Source: Sphingomonas sp. HF-S4
Lineage (GTDB): Bacteria; Pseudomonadota; Alphaproteobacteria; Sphingomonadales; Sphingomonadaceae
Assembly: GCF_032911445.1 (NCBI RefSeq)
Contig: NZ_JAWJEJ010000001.1
Location: 558,001 to 622,000 of the forward strand
Direction: 5' to 3'
DNA length: 64,000 nt
Positions 28,819 to 38,403 of this stretch are shown here, one piece after another. A program made the translations under genes and the position numbers. Within the stretch, counting starts at the first letter, position 1, and each line of letters opens with the position of its first letter. The notes under the pieces were generated by a model. The model did no database searches, was not told the origin of the DNA, and saw nothing but the letters and a program-made list of their open reading frames with translations.

Positions 28819-29484
28819 ATGTTCTACGGAATGGCCCCAGGCGTGTACCTCGCGGATGTCGAGGGCGATCTCGTCCTCCTCGACGCGAGGCAGAACGCGT
28901 ATTTCTGCGTGCCGCGCGCGGATGCCGGCGGGCTCAAGGCGGCGCTGACCGGCAACAGTCGGTTTCGGCCGGCCGCAGACATGCTGGACGAGCTGGAAGC
29001 GGCTGGATTGTTTACCACCATCGACACGCCCTCGCCCTCGGCGCTGCTGCCGTTCCTTGCGACCTGCGACCTGTATGGCAGCCCAGGCAGGCGTGCGGCC
29101 TTGACCCCGCACCAGATCTGGGACCTCGCGTCGGCGTTCGTATCCGCGCAGCTGGCCATCCGGTTCGCGCGGCCCGAGCGGTGGTTTCGGAGGATTGCGC
29201 GTCGAAACGCTCATGGGAGACGAGGGGCTCGCGCGGGGATCGAAATAGCGGCGCTCGCGCGGCTGGCACGCGCCGCGCAGCCCTTCTTGCCCGGAACCGC
29301 GAGATGCCTGGGTAGCTCGCTCTTCCTGCTTGGCGTCCTGCACCGGCGCGGGCTCAGCGCCCGCTGGGTGTTCGGTGTCCGGACCTATCCCTTCGAAGCG
29401 CATTGCTGGGTCGAGCATGACGGGATGATTTTGAATGACAGTCTTGAACACGCCCGGTCCTTCACGCCCATTGCCGCCGTCTGA
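28819..29484 (+). CDS. Lasso peptide B protein: fused RRE and leader peptidase
   Basis: With ATG 28819 the protein has 221 residues. Residues 1-70 are a PqqD-like RRE (GVYLADVEGDLVLLDARQNA, DELEAAGLF) that binds the leader. Residues 95-215 are the transglutaminase-like B2 protease with a Cys-His-Asp triad: Cys163 (LPGTARCLGSSL), His195 (FEAHCWVEHDG) and Asp207 (ILNDS). It removes the leader so that Ser1 can be cyclised. The proteobacterial fused B1-B2 form is typical. Its 3' end overlaps the C gene by 50 bp, indicating coupled translation. Confidence 0.92.
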   Translation: MFYGMAPGVYLADVEGDLVLLDARQNAYFCVPRADAGGLKAALTGNSRFRPAADMLDELEAAGLFTTIDTPSPSALLPFLATCDLYGSPGRRAALTPHQIWDLASAFVSAQLAIRFARPERWFRRIARRNAHGRRGARAGIEIAALARLARAAQPFLPGTARCLGSSLFLLGVLHRRGLSARWVFGVRTYPFEAHCWVEHDGMILNDSLEHARSFTPIAAV

Positions 29485-31276
29485 GGGTGGCTCCGACCTC
29501 GGCTATCTGGCGATGGCCTGGCACCCGGACGGCGCCGTGCCGGCCTCGCTCGAGCCGATTCAGCGTGCGCTAGCGACGCATGCACCGAAATTGCGACTAA
29601 TTCTGTCCCGGCCGGGCGTGCGACTGTTCGGGCAATTGACGGATCCGCGTTGGGCGGTCGCGATGGATCGCGACGAGACGCTGGCCTTTATCGGCGTCGT
29701 ATTCGATCGGGAGGGGCTTAGCGACGCGGGCGCCCGCGATATCACGCTCGGCCCGATCGCAGCGCTTTCAGACGGCGCGCTAGTGCGCTGCGTCTGGGGC
29801 AATTACGTTGCGATACGGCGCCTGCCCGGCAGGCCCGGGCTGAGCGTAGTACGGGATCCAGGCGGCGGGCTTGCGGTCGTGGTAGCGGAAGCCGGCGACA
29901 GCGCCCTTGCCGCACCCTGCCTGCCGCGCTGGCTGCGTGACGCCGCCGGTATCGCGCCGCCGATCGACACCGACGCACTCGCGGCCGCCTTGGCCAATCC
30001 ATTGCTGCTCACGCATCGCAGCATGCTCCATGGCATCCACGTGCTGCCTGCCGGTCACGCCGTCGACCTGGTGGGTGCCAAGCCCGGACGATCGCGCGCG
30101 CTCTGGCCCCCCGGCGAGATCCTGCATCGTGAAGCGGAGGATCCGCAAGGGCCCGAGACGCTGCGGGCCGCCGTGACGGGGTGCGTCCGGGCACTGGCGT
30201 CACGCCATAAGCGGCTTACGGTCGAGCTGTCGGGCGGCCTCGATTCCGCGATCGTGCTCGGCGCACTCGCAAGCGAGGGACGAACCGCCGATCTGAGCTG
30301 CGTCAATTTCGCGGTGGCGCATGCCGGGGGCGACGAACGGTCCGAGGCGCGCGCCGTCGCCGACCGGTGGCAGGCGCGGCTGGTGGAGGTCACCGCGGCA
30401 GCAGAGACGTTGCGCTTCCAAGACGTTCTTTGTGGCGAGCAGCCGGTCGAGCCCGTCCTCTACGGCCTCGATGTCACGCTCGAGCGCGCCAGCATCGGCG
30501 TCGCCCGGGCCTTCGACGCAAGCGCGATCTTCACCGGCCAAGGCGGCGACGCCGTATTCTTCAACCTGCCGACCGCTCCCGTCGCCGTCGACTATGCGCG
30601 TGCCGTGGGCTGGCGCGCGCTCTGGTCGCGCGTCGCCTATCACGAGGCGCAACGCTCGTACCGTTCGCTCTGGCATGTCCAGGGCCGAATCCTGCGCGAC
30701 CGGTTCGGCGGCACGCGACGGACTCGTTATGCGATGCCGGGCAGCCAGCTGGGCCGCACCGCCGTCGCAGCGGGCGAACATGACCTTCGGCATCCTTGGC
30801 TGCACGGCGACGAAGGAATGCCGCCCGCGCGCAGGATGCAATTCGAAGCGATCGCCAACTGCCAGCATTTCTATGGTCCGACCTGGCGAAGCAGCGCGGC
30901 GGCGCTGGTGCATCCCTTGCTGGCGCAGCCCGTCGTCGAGGCGTGCCTCGCGATCCCGGCCTGGCGCCTCACCCATGGCAGCGGCAACCGCGCGCTGGCA
31001 CGCGAGCTGTTCGGCGACTGGCTTCCCGAGGTGGTTCGCAATCGCCGCAACAAAGGCGAGGCGACCAATTACTATCGCCGCGCGATCGTCGAGAATCTGC
31101 CCTGGCTACGCGACTTCCTGCTGGGCGGCGTGCTCGTCGCGCACGGCTTGCTCGACGGCCCCGGGATCGATGCGGCGCTGCGCGATACCAGCCTGATCTG
31201 GACCGATCAGTCGCGCATGATCGCCGTCTATGCGAGCTTCGAGGCCTGGGCTCGCTATTGGGGCCTCTCGTCCTGA
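29435..31276 (+). CDS. Lasso peptide cyclase C (asparagine synthetase-like)
   Basis: A 613-residue protein. Residues 20-220 are glutaminase-domain-like; residues 235-610 are the asparagine synthase domain with the PP-loop SGGLDSA at 266-272 and GQGGDAVFF near 370. In lasso pathways it adenylates the ring Asp/Glu side chain (here Glu9) and joins it to the new N-terminus. The usual N-terminal nucleophile Cys of true Asn synthetases is absent, as expected. It overlaps the end of the convergent isopeptidase gene by 22 bp. No dedicated lasso ABC exporter (D) gene is nearby, normal for isopeptidase-type clusters. Confidence 0.93.
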   Translation: MTVLNTPGPSRPLPPSEGGSDLGYLAMAWHPDGAVPASLEPIQRALATHAPKLRLILSRPGVRLFGQLTDPRWAVAMDRDETLAFIGVVFDREGLSDAGARDITLGPIAALSDGALVRCVWGNYVAIRRLPGRPGLSVVRDPGGGLAVVVAEAGDSALAAPCLPRWLRDAAGIAPPIDTDALAAALANPLLLTHRSMLHGIHVLPAGHAVDLVGAKPGRSRALWPPGEILHREAEDPQGPETLRAAVTGCVRALASRHKRLTVELSGGLDSAIVLGALASEGRTADLSCVNFAVAHAGGDERSEARAVADRWQARLVEVTAAAETLRFQDVLCGEQPVEPVLYGLDVTLERASIGVARAFDASAIFTGQGGDAVFFNLPTAPVAVDYARAVGWRALWSRVAYHEAQRSYRSLWHVQGRILRDRFGGTRRTRYAMPGSQLGRTAVAAGEHDLRHPWLHGDEGMPPARRMQFEAIANCQHFYGPTWRSSAAALVHPLLAQPVVEACLAIPAWRLTHGSGNRALARELFGDWLPEVVRNRRNKGEATNYYRRAIVENLPWLRDFLLGGVLVAHGLLDGPGIDAALRDTSLIWTDQSRMIAVYASFEAWARYWGLSS

Positions 31277-33678
31277 ATGCCGTCGAAAAAGCCGAAGATT
31301 CGCGACCAATAGTCCCGCACATTGGCCGGGCTGGTGAGGCTATGCGACTCGCCGCGATAGCGCAGCAGCATCGCGTCCTTGCCCTCGCGATATAGCGCCA
31401 GGAACATGCGCTCGGCCTGCGAGACCGGAACATAGTCGAGATCCGCGGACATCAGGAGCACGGGGATATGGATGTCCTCGACATGATAGAAGGCGCTGTT
31501 GCGCGCATAGCGCTCGAGGCCGACCCAGGGCGGCAGGCCCATTCGGCCTTGGCCGCCCTCGGCCCAGCCCATCGGGATCGTCAGCGAGATGCCGTTGGCG
31601 CCGTAGTCGAGCCTCGGATCGGCCGACCCGTAGAGGCTGGCGAGGTCGTAGATGCCCGAGGCGGCGACCACTGCGGCGAACCGGTCGCTCACGCTCGCGA
31701 CGCCCAGGACGCTGTAGCCGCCATAGCTATGCCCGAGCAGGAACGGTTTCGACGATGCGACGAGACCGCTGGCCTGGGCCGCGTCGACTGCCTCTACCAT
31801 TGCCTTCGCGATCGCGGGCAACGGATCGCCCGCGCCTTGCGGGAGCGGGATGCTCGGCTGGAGTACGGCGTAGCCATGGCTCGCGAGCAACAAGGGGTGC
31901 GTCATCAGCGAGGGCGTCGAGGGGCGTGCGTCCCTCGGCGGCTCGGCGCCCAGGGGATAGCCGGGGTAGGGGACGACGACGAGCCGGGGCAGCCCCTCGT
32001 GCGGTGCGCTCGGCAGGGTAAGCCAGTGGTTGAGCAGCGTGCCGTCCGCTCCTTTGCTTTGGAGACGAATGTGTCGCGCCGGTGTGACCGTGGCGAGGTG
32101 CCGGTTGACCCGATCGAGGATGCTGCGGCGACCCGGGCCAATATGGGTCAGCGACCCGACGCCGTTCTCCTCTTCGGCATACGCGAGCAATGCGCCGGTT
32201 GCCGTGGTCGCCAGAATGCGATCGCGCAGCGCCAGATCCTCCATGTGCAGCTTCCCCCGGTCGTCTTCGGCGATCGCGCGCAGCGCGCCACCGGCGCGTG
32301 CCACCGCAAAGGTTCGCGAGGGAATGGCGTTCATCCAGTCGCGTGTCCCGACACTATGTCCGTCGAGCAAGGCCGGCCGGACCGACACGATCGGACCTTC
32401 CACGATCCGAGTGAGCGTTCCGGCCCAATCGCCGCGCCAGAGCCCGGATGCGTCACCCACTACATAATGCGACGCGCTGAGCGATGCGAGGTCGGTGGGG
32501 GCGGTGGCAAGCGAGGCGGTGAGCGCGCGCGCTTTTCCGTCATCGGCAAGCAGGTACCAGTCGCGGCGGCCATCGGTCTTGCGTTCGGCGAACACCACCG
32601 GGCAGCTGGCCGCCCAGCCGGCGCGCACGAAGCGTGCATTGCCGCCGCCGATTTGCGTCACGGGACGCAGCTCGGCGGGGAGCGCCATTCTCGCGACCCC
32701 GGACCGCGCCTCGAAACGATAAAGCTGTCCGTCGTTCCAGTCTGCGGCGTCGTTCCGCGCGAAGAACAGCAGCGCCGCGCCTTCAGGCGACCAGTGCAAA
32801 AGGCTCGGCAGCACGTCGCAGTCCGGGCAGGGCCTATGCCGTATCCTCGTGGCGAGATCGACAACGGTGAGGCGCTGCCGGCGCGGCTCGAACGCGGGGT
32901 CGATTCCGCGCTTCGGATCGGGCTGGACCGGCGGTCCCTTGGCGAGAACCGCCAGCCGGCTGCGATCCCCCGAAAGTGCGATGTCGAGAACGTCGCCTTC
33001 GAACAGCGTCCGGCGCGCGCCCGTCGCCAGATTGACCTCGACCACCCGGCGCTGGCGCGTGGTCGCGCCGGTCATCACATACCGGCCGCTGCCCAGCACC
33101 GTTGCCGACGGAACCCGGCCGCGTTCCGCCCGTGCCCAGCCCCGGATCGATTCGCGCTGCGCATAGCCCGGCGTCTGGAACAAGGCCGGCAGCCCGCCAT
33201 CGACGAGCGTCACCAGGATCAGCCGGTCGTCATCGATCCAGATCGGGGCGGGCCGTGCGTCGGGGAGATCGGGAACGATGGCGAGCCAGCGGACCTTGCG
33301 GCTCGCCATTTCGACGATTCCGATCCGGACTCGATCGTCGGCAAGACGCACGACCGAGAGCTTCCTGCCCGTCGGCGAGAAGCCGCCGCTCCAATAGCCG
33401 GCGGCGCGGTCCTGCGCGAACAGCGGCACCGGGCGCTGCTTGCCCGTGAGGTCGACGAGCAGCAGCTTCGATAGCAGCCTGCGGGTGAACCAGTCGTAGC
33501 GATAGCCTGTCGCGCCGTCGAAGCGGTCGCGTCGCTCGACAACTGCCCAGCGGCGGGCCGGGTCGAGCACGACCTGGCCATAGTCCTCGAGCCGAAGCAG
33601 GTCGCCGACCGAATAGGGGCGGGCAAGCGATGGCACTGCGTGCAACAGGCACAGCGCCGCCAGCCATGAAAAGCGCAT
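31255..33678 (-). CDS. atxE: Lasso peptide isopeptidase (AtxE-like prolyl-oligopeptidase family)
   Basis: An 807-residue protein with a signal peptide (LHAVPSLARP), a beta-propeller domain (about 40-540) and an alpha/beta hydrolase domain. The catalytic triad is visible: Ser651 in GHSYGGYS, Asp748 in SADLDYVPV and His779 in GESHSL. Homologues near lasso clusters cut the isopeptide bond of their own peptide and give linear product. Its place between the lasso cyclase and a TonB receptor makes this role very likely. It is convergent with C. AGGA eight bases before the ATG supports the start. Confidence 0.9.
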   Translation of the reverse strand: MRFSWLAALCLLHAVPSLARPYSVGDLLRLEDYGQVVLDPARRWAVVERRDRFDGATGYRYDWFTRRLLSKLLLVDLTGKQRPVPLFAQDRAAGYWSGGFSPTGRKLSVVRLADDRVRIGIVEMASRKVRWLAIVPDLPDARPAPIWIDDDRLILVTLVDGGLPALFQTPGYAQRESIRGWARAERGRVPSATVLGSGRYVMTGATTRQRRVVEVNLATGARRTLFEGDVLDIALSGDRSRLAVLAKGPPVQPDPKRGIDPAFEPRRQRLTVVDLATRIRHRPCPDCDVLPSLLHWSPEGAALLFFARNDAADWNDGQLYRFEARSGVARMALPAELRPVTQIGGGNARFVRAGWAASCPVVFAERKTDGRRDWYLLADDGKARALTASLATAPTDLASLSASHYVVGDASGLWRGDWAGTLTRIVEGPIVSVRPALLDGHSVGTRDWMNAIPSRTFAVARAGGALRAIAEDDRGKLHMEDLALRDRILATTATGALLAYAEEENGVGSLTHIGPGRRSILDRVNRHLATVTPARHIRLQSKGADGTLLNHWLTLPSAPHEGLPRLVVVPYPGYPLGAEPPRDARPSTPSLMTHPLLLASHGYAVLQPSIPLPQGAGDPLPAIAKAMVEAVDAAQASGLVASSKPFLLGHSYGGYSVLGVASVSDRFAAVVAASGIYDLASLYGSADPRLDYGANGISLTIPMGWAEGGQGRMGLPPWVGLERYARNSAFYHVEDIHIPVLLMSADLDYVPVSQAERMFLALYREGKDAMLLRYRGESHSLTSPANVRDYWSRIFGFFDGIQDERPQ

Positions 33679-33719
33679 GGTGGAGATCCTGAAGCTAGAG
33701 AGGACCGACTAGATCTGCG

Positions 33720-36700
33720 TCACCATCGCTTGATGACCTGCAGCGAGACGAATCGCCCGATCGGATCGGCGTTCGCAGCGCCATAGCCAAAGCCCGTCAG
33801 CTGATCGACAAAGGGCGGATCGGCGTCCAGCAGGTTCTGGGCGCTGAGCGCCAGGCTCAGGCCGACGCGCTCGAGCATTTTTGGCTGGATGCGCAACTGC
33901 GTGTCGATCGTCGTCCAGCTACCCACCGGCCGGTGGGGCATGCTGACGGCATCGACATAGCCGCTGACATGGCTGAGCGTCGCCGTCATCCCCCAGCCGT
34001 CACGGTCCCAGCCCGCCGAGCCGCGCAGTCGCCAGGCTGGGGGATTCGACAAGGTGCCGACCTGCTCGACCAGCGGCGCGCGCGGCGTGATGCGGCGCTG
34101 ATAGTCGAGCATATGCGAGGCATTCCCGCTCAGCGAAACAGTGCCGCCGCCGAGGCTGAAACTGCCCGCGGCTAGTATGTCGAGACCGCGCACCACCAGC
34201 TCGGTGGAATTGACCAGCCTGCCATCGAGGACGGCGCGGAAGAATTCGGGCGGAAACAGGCCCCTGATCACCGACCCGGGATCGTTGATCAGGGCCTCGA
34301 GCCGGGCGCGGTCGCCGGGATCGGCCGCGGCGTTCACTCGGCTTACATAGGGGGAGTAGATTGCGTCCGAAAGCGCCTGGCTGAGATTGTCGGCGGCGGG
34401 GCGTTCGATCCGGTTGCTGAACCGGGTCTGGAAATAGCTCGCCTCGATATGCCAGCCCTTGGCCCATTCGGGTGCGAAGCGCGCGCTGAAGGTGAGCGAA
34501 TTCGCGGTTTCGGGCTCCAGCTCGGGATTGCCGCCGAAAAGCGTCACCACCGGCGTGAGTATGCCAGCGGCATCGCGCAACTGGACATAGGAAACGGTCA
34601 AGGGATCGCGGACTTCGCGCAGCACCGGCGCGCGAAACGAGGTGCCGTAGCTGGTCTTGAGCGTCAGCCCGGCAGCGGGTTCCCAGAGCAGTCCGACCTT
34701 GGGATTGGAGGTGCTGCCAAAGTCGCTGTAATATTCGTAGCGAACCGCCGCCGAGAGCTGCAGGCGTCGCAGGCCCGGCCGCGCATTTTCCGGGCCGAAC
34801 AGCGGCACGGCCAGTTCGGCGAAGGTCGCCGCGATCGAGCGCCCGGCGTCGGTGGTGCTGATCGGCTTGGGCGTGGTGCCCGAGAAGAAGTTGCGCCCGT
34901 TGCGATCGAACTTCTCGCGCCGGTAGTTTATGCCGAACGCCGCCTTCACTGCGCCGCCGGGCAGGTCGAACAGGCTGCCGTCGGCCTTCAGATTGGCCGA
35001 AGTCATGCGGCTTAGCGTATGGTTGTAGGCAAAGCCTTGGTTGATGAAGTCGAGTACCTTCTGGCTGTTCGACGCGCCATTGCCATAGGGGTTGAAAAAT
35101 CCGTCCACCGCCGTGTTGTACGGGGTGCTGGGATTATCCGCAGTCGAGCCCAGCGCCTCGGAGAAATAGGTCGTGTTGACGATGTTGTCATAGGCGGTGA
35201 CCGTTCGTTCCGAAGCGTGCGTCAGATACGCCTCGAGTTCCCAGCCGCCCGGCGTCGTCGCGGTCAGCCCCGTGGCGCCGCTCCACGATTCGACCGAGCC
35301 GGGCTGCCGGATCGGCCCGACTTCGCGGAGGAAGGAATACGAGACGAGGCTGAAGGGCGCGCCGTCGGGGCTGACGAACCAGGGGTTGCGCGCGTCGACC
35401 TGCGCCAGCGCGGTGGTAGCCTGCCCTTTGCTCTCGAACGCGCGATGCGCATAGCGACCCTCGGCGAAGAAGCGGACGCCGTCGCCGAGCGCCTGCTCCG
35501 CGCTCAGATAGGCACTATGGCGATCCTGACGCGGCAGGATATCGACGCCTTCGCGGTAGTTTTCGTAATTCTGCCTCGGCGCAAAATCGGCGAGGCGCAG
35601 CCCGACGCCGTTCTGGCCCGGCGGCACGGCAAAAGCCGGCACGAGCGACCCCGCCGGGCTGATCGCCATGATCGTCGCAGGCACCGCAAAATAGGAGCGC
35701 CAGTCGCTGCCGCCGTACGGGCGGAGGTCGGCGGACCGAGTGAAGCCGCGCTGGTCCGCGCCGAGCCGCGCACGATGCATATATTCATAGGCCGCGAGCA
35801 CATGCCCGGTGGACCAGCTCTTGCCGAGGACCTGGCCGAGCTGGATTTCGCTGGCACCGCCCTGCGTCGCGGTGCCCAGGCGCAGCCGCGTCTCGCCGCC
35901 ATCGAGCGTCTTGCGCAGGAGGATGTTGACCACGCCGCCGACCGCGTCGGAGCCATAGAGCGCGGAGGCGCCATCGGTGAGCACCTCGATCCGCGCGACG
36001 GCGGCGAGGGGGATGAGCGAGATGTCGGAAAAGTCTCCCTGTCCCCCCGAGCCCGCCAGCCTGCGTCCGTTGACGAGCGTCAGCGTTGCGTCGCTGCCCA
36101 GGCCGCGCAGATTGGCGCTCGTGCCCAAGCCGATATTCTGCGTCGAGCGGTCGGCAGCCGTCAGGCTGGTGTCCTCGGTGCCGGTTCCGCCGAAATTCTG
36201 GGGAAGCGCGGCGATTGCTTCGCCGACGGTGCCGTGGCCGGCGCGGTCGATCTCGGACCTGTCGATCGTGATGACCTGCGAATTGCCTTCCGAAGGCCCG
36301 CGGATATTGGTGCCAGTCACGACGATTGCCGACTCGTCGCGATCCTCCGGCGCCCGATGCGGCTCGAACGCCTGCATCGGCGCGGGCTTCGCGCGCCCGG
36401 GACGCGGGCGCGCAGGGGCCGCCCGCGATTGCGTCTGCGGCTGCTGGACCAGGACGAAGGCGTTGCCGGCGCGGCGTACGATCAGCCCGGTCCCGCGCAA
36501 CAGGATCCGCAGGGCCTCGTCATCCGAATATTGGCCATGGACTGCCTGGCTCGTGCGGCCCGCGACCAGCGCGCTCGAATAGAGCAACTGGCGGCGCGTG
36601 GCCCGCGCATAGGCGACTAGCGCCTCGCCGAGTGGCCCCGCGCCGATATGAAATTCCTGCACCGCGCTCGCCGCGCGAGCGGGACTTGGGGCAACGATCG

Positions 36701-36767
36701 CAATGGCCGCGACCGCCCCCAGCCACAAAGATCGCTTGCCCCCGGCGATGTTTATTTCTTCCCCCAC
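33720..36767 (-). CDS. TonB-dependent receptor with N-terminal signalling (STN) domain
   Basis: The start is taken as GTG 36767, six bases after GGGAG; the longer frame to 36809 begins with TTG and has no site. About 1,015 residues: signal peptide (VAPSPARA), STN domain (FHIGAGPLGEALVAYARATRRQLLYSS, DDEALRILLRGTGL), proline-rich linker, plug (VEVLTDGASALYGSDAVGGVVN) and barrel ending VSLQVIKRW. STN receptors signal to FecR-type anti-sigma proteins, and the next genes are FecR and a FecI-like sigma factor. It is most likely the importer for the lasso peptide of this locus. Confidence 0.92.
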   Translation of the reverse strand: MGEEINIAGGKRSLWLGAVAAIAIVAPSPARAASAVQEFHIGAGPLGEALVAYARATRRQLLYSSALVAGRTSQAVHGQYSDDEALRILLRGTGLIVRRAGNAFVLVQQPQTQSRAAPARPRPGRAKPAPMQAFEPHRAPEDRDESAIVVTGTNIRGPSEGNSQVITIDRSEIDRAGHGTVGEAIAALPQNFGGTGTEDTSLTAADRSTQNIGLGTSANLRGLGSDATLTLVNGRRLAGSGGQGDFSDISLIPLAAVARIEVLTDGASALYGSDAVGGVVNILLRKTLDGGETRLRLGTATQGGASEIQLGQVLGKSWSTGHVLAAYEYMHRARLGADQRGFTRSADLRPYGGSDWRSYFAVPATIMAISPAGSLVPAFAVPPGQNGVGLRLADFAPRQNYENYREGVDILPRQDRHSAYLSAEQALGDGVRFFAEGRYAHRAFESKGQATTALAQVDARNPWFVSPDGAPFSLVSYSFLREVGPIRQPGSVESWSGATGLTATTPGGWELEAYLTHASERTVTAYDNIVNTTYFSEALGSTADNPSTPYNTAVDGFFNPYGNGASNSQKVLDFINQGFAYNHTLSRMTSANLKADGSLFDLPGGAVKAAFGINYRREKFDRNGRNFFSGTTPKPISTTDAGRSIAATFAELAVPLFGPENARPGLRRLQLSAAVRYEYYSDFGSTSNPKVGLLWEPAAGLTLKTSYGTSFRAPVLREVRDPLTVSYVQLRDAAGILTPVVTLFGGNPELEPETANSLTFSARFAPEWAKGWHIEASYFQTRFSNRIERPAADNLSQALSDAIYSPYVSRVNAAADPGDRARLEALINDPGSVIRGLFPPEFFRAVLDGRLVNSTELVVRGLDILAAGSFSLGGGTVSLSGNASHMLDYQRRITPRAPLVEQVGTLSNPPAWRLRGSAGWDRDGWGMTATLSHVSGYVDAVSMPHRPVGSWTTIDTQLRIQPKMLERVGLSLALSAQNLLDADPPFVDQLTGFGYGAANADPIGRFVSLQVIKRW

Positions 36768-36905
36768 GACCATCTCCCAGCGGACCGGGATTTCCGGCCG
36801 TTCACCCAAGTCGCGCGTGATTGCAGCGACGGAGGAAGCAACGCGGTAGAGGGGGGGCTACCCTAACTGCCCTGCGAAATAATTCTGGCGGCTCCGCCGG
36901 GGGTG

Positions 36906-37865
36906 TCAATTCCGGGTCAGGACAACCCTATCATCTTCGGTTTTCTTCTTGAGATCGAAGATCGCCGACACGGCTTCGATTAACGATCCTGTATCGCCGC
37001 TCTCGAAGGTGCCATCGACTTTCTCTTGACCAAGCGATGGATCGCCCAGCTCGATCTTGAGCGTGCTGTAGCGGTTGGCCTCGGCGATGGCCGCGGCGAG
37101 CGGGGTCGCGCGGAAGAACAGGCGGCCCGAGGTCCAGCTCGTTGCCTGCTCGAGATCGGCGCGCTGCGTCGCGACACCGCCATGGGGGTCGACCAACGCC
37201 GCGTCACCGGGCAGCTGGAGGCGGGCTGGCGCCTGGCCCGTCCCAGGATCGACCGAGACCTGGCCCTCGGCGAGGACGACGCGCACCGTATCGCCCTGGC
37301 AGCGGATATCGAACCGGGTGCCCGCCGCCCTGACCAAGACGTCCAGCGTGCGCACTTCGAAGGGGCGCGCCGGATCATGCTTGACCTCGAAAAAGGCCTC
37401 GCCTCGATCCAGGGTCACGCGCCGCGACGCGTCGCCGCCGGCGACCCGCAACCGGCTATCGGTATTGAGACGGATCCGCGAGCCGTCGCGCAGGCTGATG
37501 GATAGCTGCTCGCCGATCCCGGTCTCGTACGCCTGCGCGCTTTGCACGAGCAGCCAGCCGGTGCCCGCAGCCACCGGTATCGCGCCGGCGCCCGCGAGCA
37601 CCATGCGGCGGCTCGGGCGCCAGCTGCGATGATCGAGCCGCGGACGCGCGAGCGCGTCGCGGCTCGCCTGGGCGATGTCGGGATCGTCGCCTAGCGTGCG
37701 CGACTGCCGCCAGATCGCCTCGACGCGCGCGTAGCGCTCGGCGTTGCCCGGCTCGCGCCGCCAGTCGTAGAATGCTTCGAGCTCGTCGGTCGTGACCGAA
37801 CGCGTATTGAGGCGCGCTAGCCATTCCGCTGCCTGTTCGTTCGCGCGATCCTCGTCCGTGCCCAT
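36906..37865 (-). CDS. fecR: FecR-type anti-sigma factor
   Basis: With ATG 37865 it has 319 residues: an N-terminal cytoplasmic DUF4880 part (ANEQAAEWLARLNTRSVTTDELEAFYDWRREPGN), one transmembrane helix at about 85-105 (MVLAGAGAIPVAAGTGWLLV) and a periplasmic FecR domain (ISLRDGSRIRLNTDSRLRV, RGEAFFEV). It should hold the linked sigma factor until the STN receptor binds ligand. A longer frame to 37916 would overlap the sigma gene. A small GGCGG-CT-CCGCC hairpin at 36887-36898 downstream may be a weak terminator. Confidence 0.9.
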   Translation of the reverse strand: MGTDEDRANEQAAEWLARLNTRSVTTDELEAFYDWRREPGNAERYARVEAIWRQSRTLGDDPDIAQASRDALARPRLDHRSWRPSRRMVLAGAGAIPVAAGTGWLLVQSAQAYETGIGEQLSISLRDGSRIRLNTDSRLRVAGGDASRRVTLDRGEAFFEVKHDPARPFEVRTLDVLVRAAGTRFDIRCQGDTVRVVLAEGQVSVDPGTGQAPARLQLPGDAALVDPHGGVATQRADLEQATSWTSGRLFFRATPLAAAIAEANRYSTLKIELGDPSLGQEKVDGTFESGDTGSLIEAVSAIFDLKKKTEDDRVVLTRN

Positions 37866-37878
37866 CTTGCCCCGCACT

Positions 37879-38403
37879 TCAATCGCATAGCCTGGCAGCA
37901 CACATTGCCAACGCACGGCTCATCCGCCACTCAACGGTCTTCACCGATACGCCAACATGGCTCGCGATTTCGTCATAGGTCAAACCGGTAAATCGGTTGA
38001 GCACGAACACGTCGCGATAGAGCGGCGGCAGCGCCAGGATGGCCTGCTTCAGTTCGAGCGCCTGATGCTGGTCGGGCAGGCTCGTGCCCAGCGCCGCCGC
38101 ATCGCTCTCCGCCAGCGGCTGCGCCAGGCCGCCGCGGACGACGTTTCGCCGCATATGGTCGCGCGCGAGATTGACGGCGATCTGCAACAGCAGGGCCTTG
38201 GGGTGGCGCTCCGCGTCGCTGCGCGAATAGCGCGCGACGCGCATCCAGGTCTCCTGCGCGATGTCGTCCACGTCGAGCGCAGTCGATCGCAGCCGCCAGG
38301 CGAGGATGCGCGCCAGCCATCCGGCATGGCGCCGGTAGAGATCTTCGAGCGGCGCAGCGTCGCGGGCGCTTCGGTCCCGTTTCTCCGGCCCATTGCTGGC
38401 CAT
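37879..38403 (-). CDS. fecI: FecI-like ECF sigma factor
   Basis: A 174-residue sigma factor: region 2 (LEDLYRRHAGWLARILAWRL, VDDIAQETWMRVARYS, HPKALLLQIAVNLARDHMRR) and region 4 (ILALPPLYRDVFVLNRFTGLTYDEIASHVGVSVKTVEWRMSRA). GGGGAG lies nine bases before the ATG. It is the first gene of a leftward operon with FecR, the STN receptor and the lasso isopeptidase, and should drive their expression when the receptor is occupied. Neighbour order matches other lasso/isopeptidase clusters. Confidence 0.92.
   Translation of the reverse strand: MASNGPEKRDRSARDAAPLEDLYRRHAGWLARILAWRLRSTALDVDDIAQETWMRVARYSRSDAERHPKALLLQIAVNLARDHMRRNVVRGGLAQPLAESDAAALGTSLPDQHQALELKQAILALPPLYRDVFVLNRFTGLTYDEIASHVGVSVKTVEWRMSRALAMCAARLCD

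Noticed and set aside
31468..33474. 668-codon plus frame opposite the isopeptidase
   Set aside because: Antisense shadow; the minus strand has signal peptide, propeller and full Ser-Asp-His triad.
35019..36620. 533-codon plus frame opposite the STN receptor
   Set aside because: No domain resemblance; the receptor on the minus strand explains the region.
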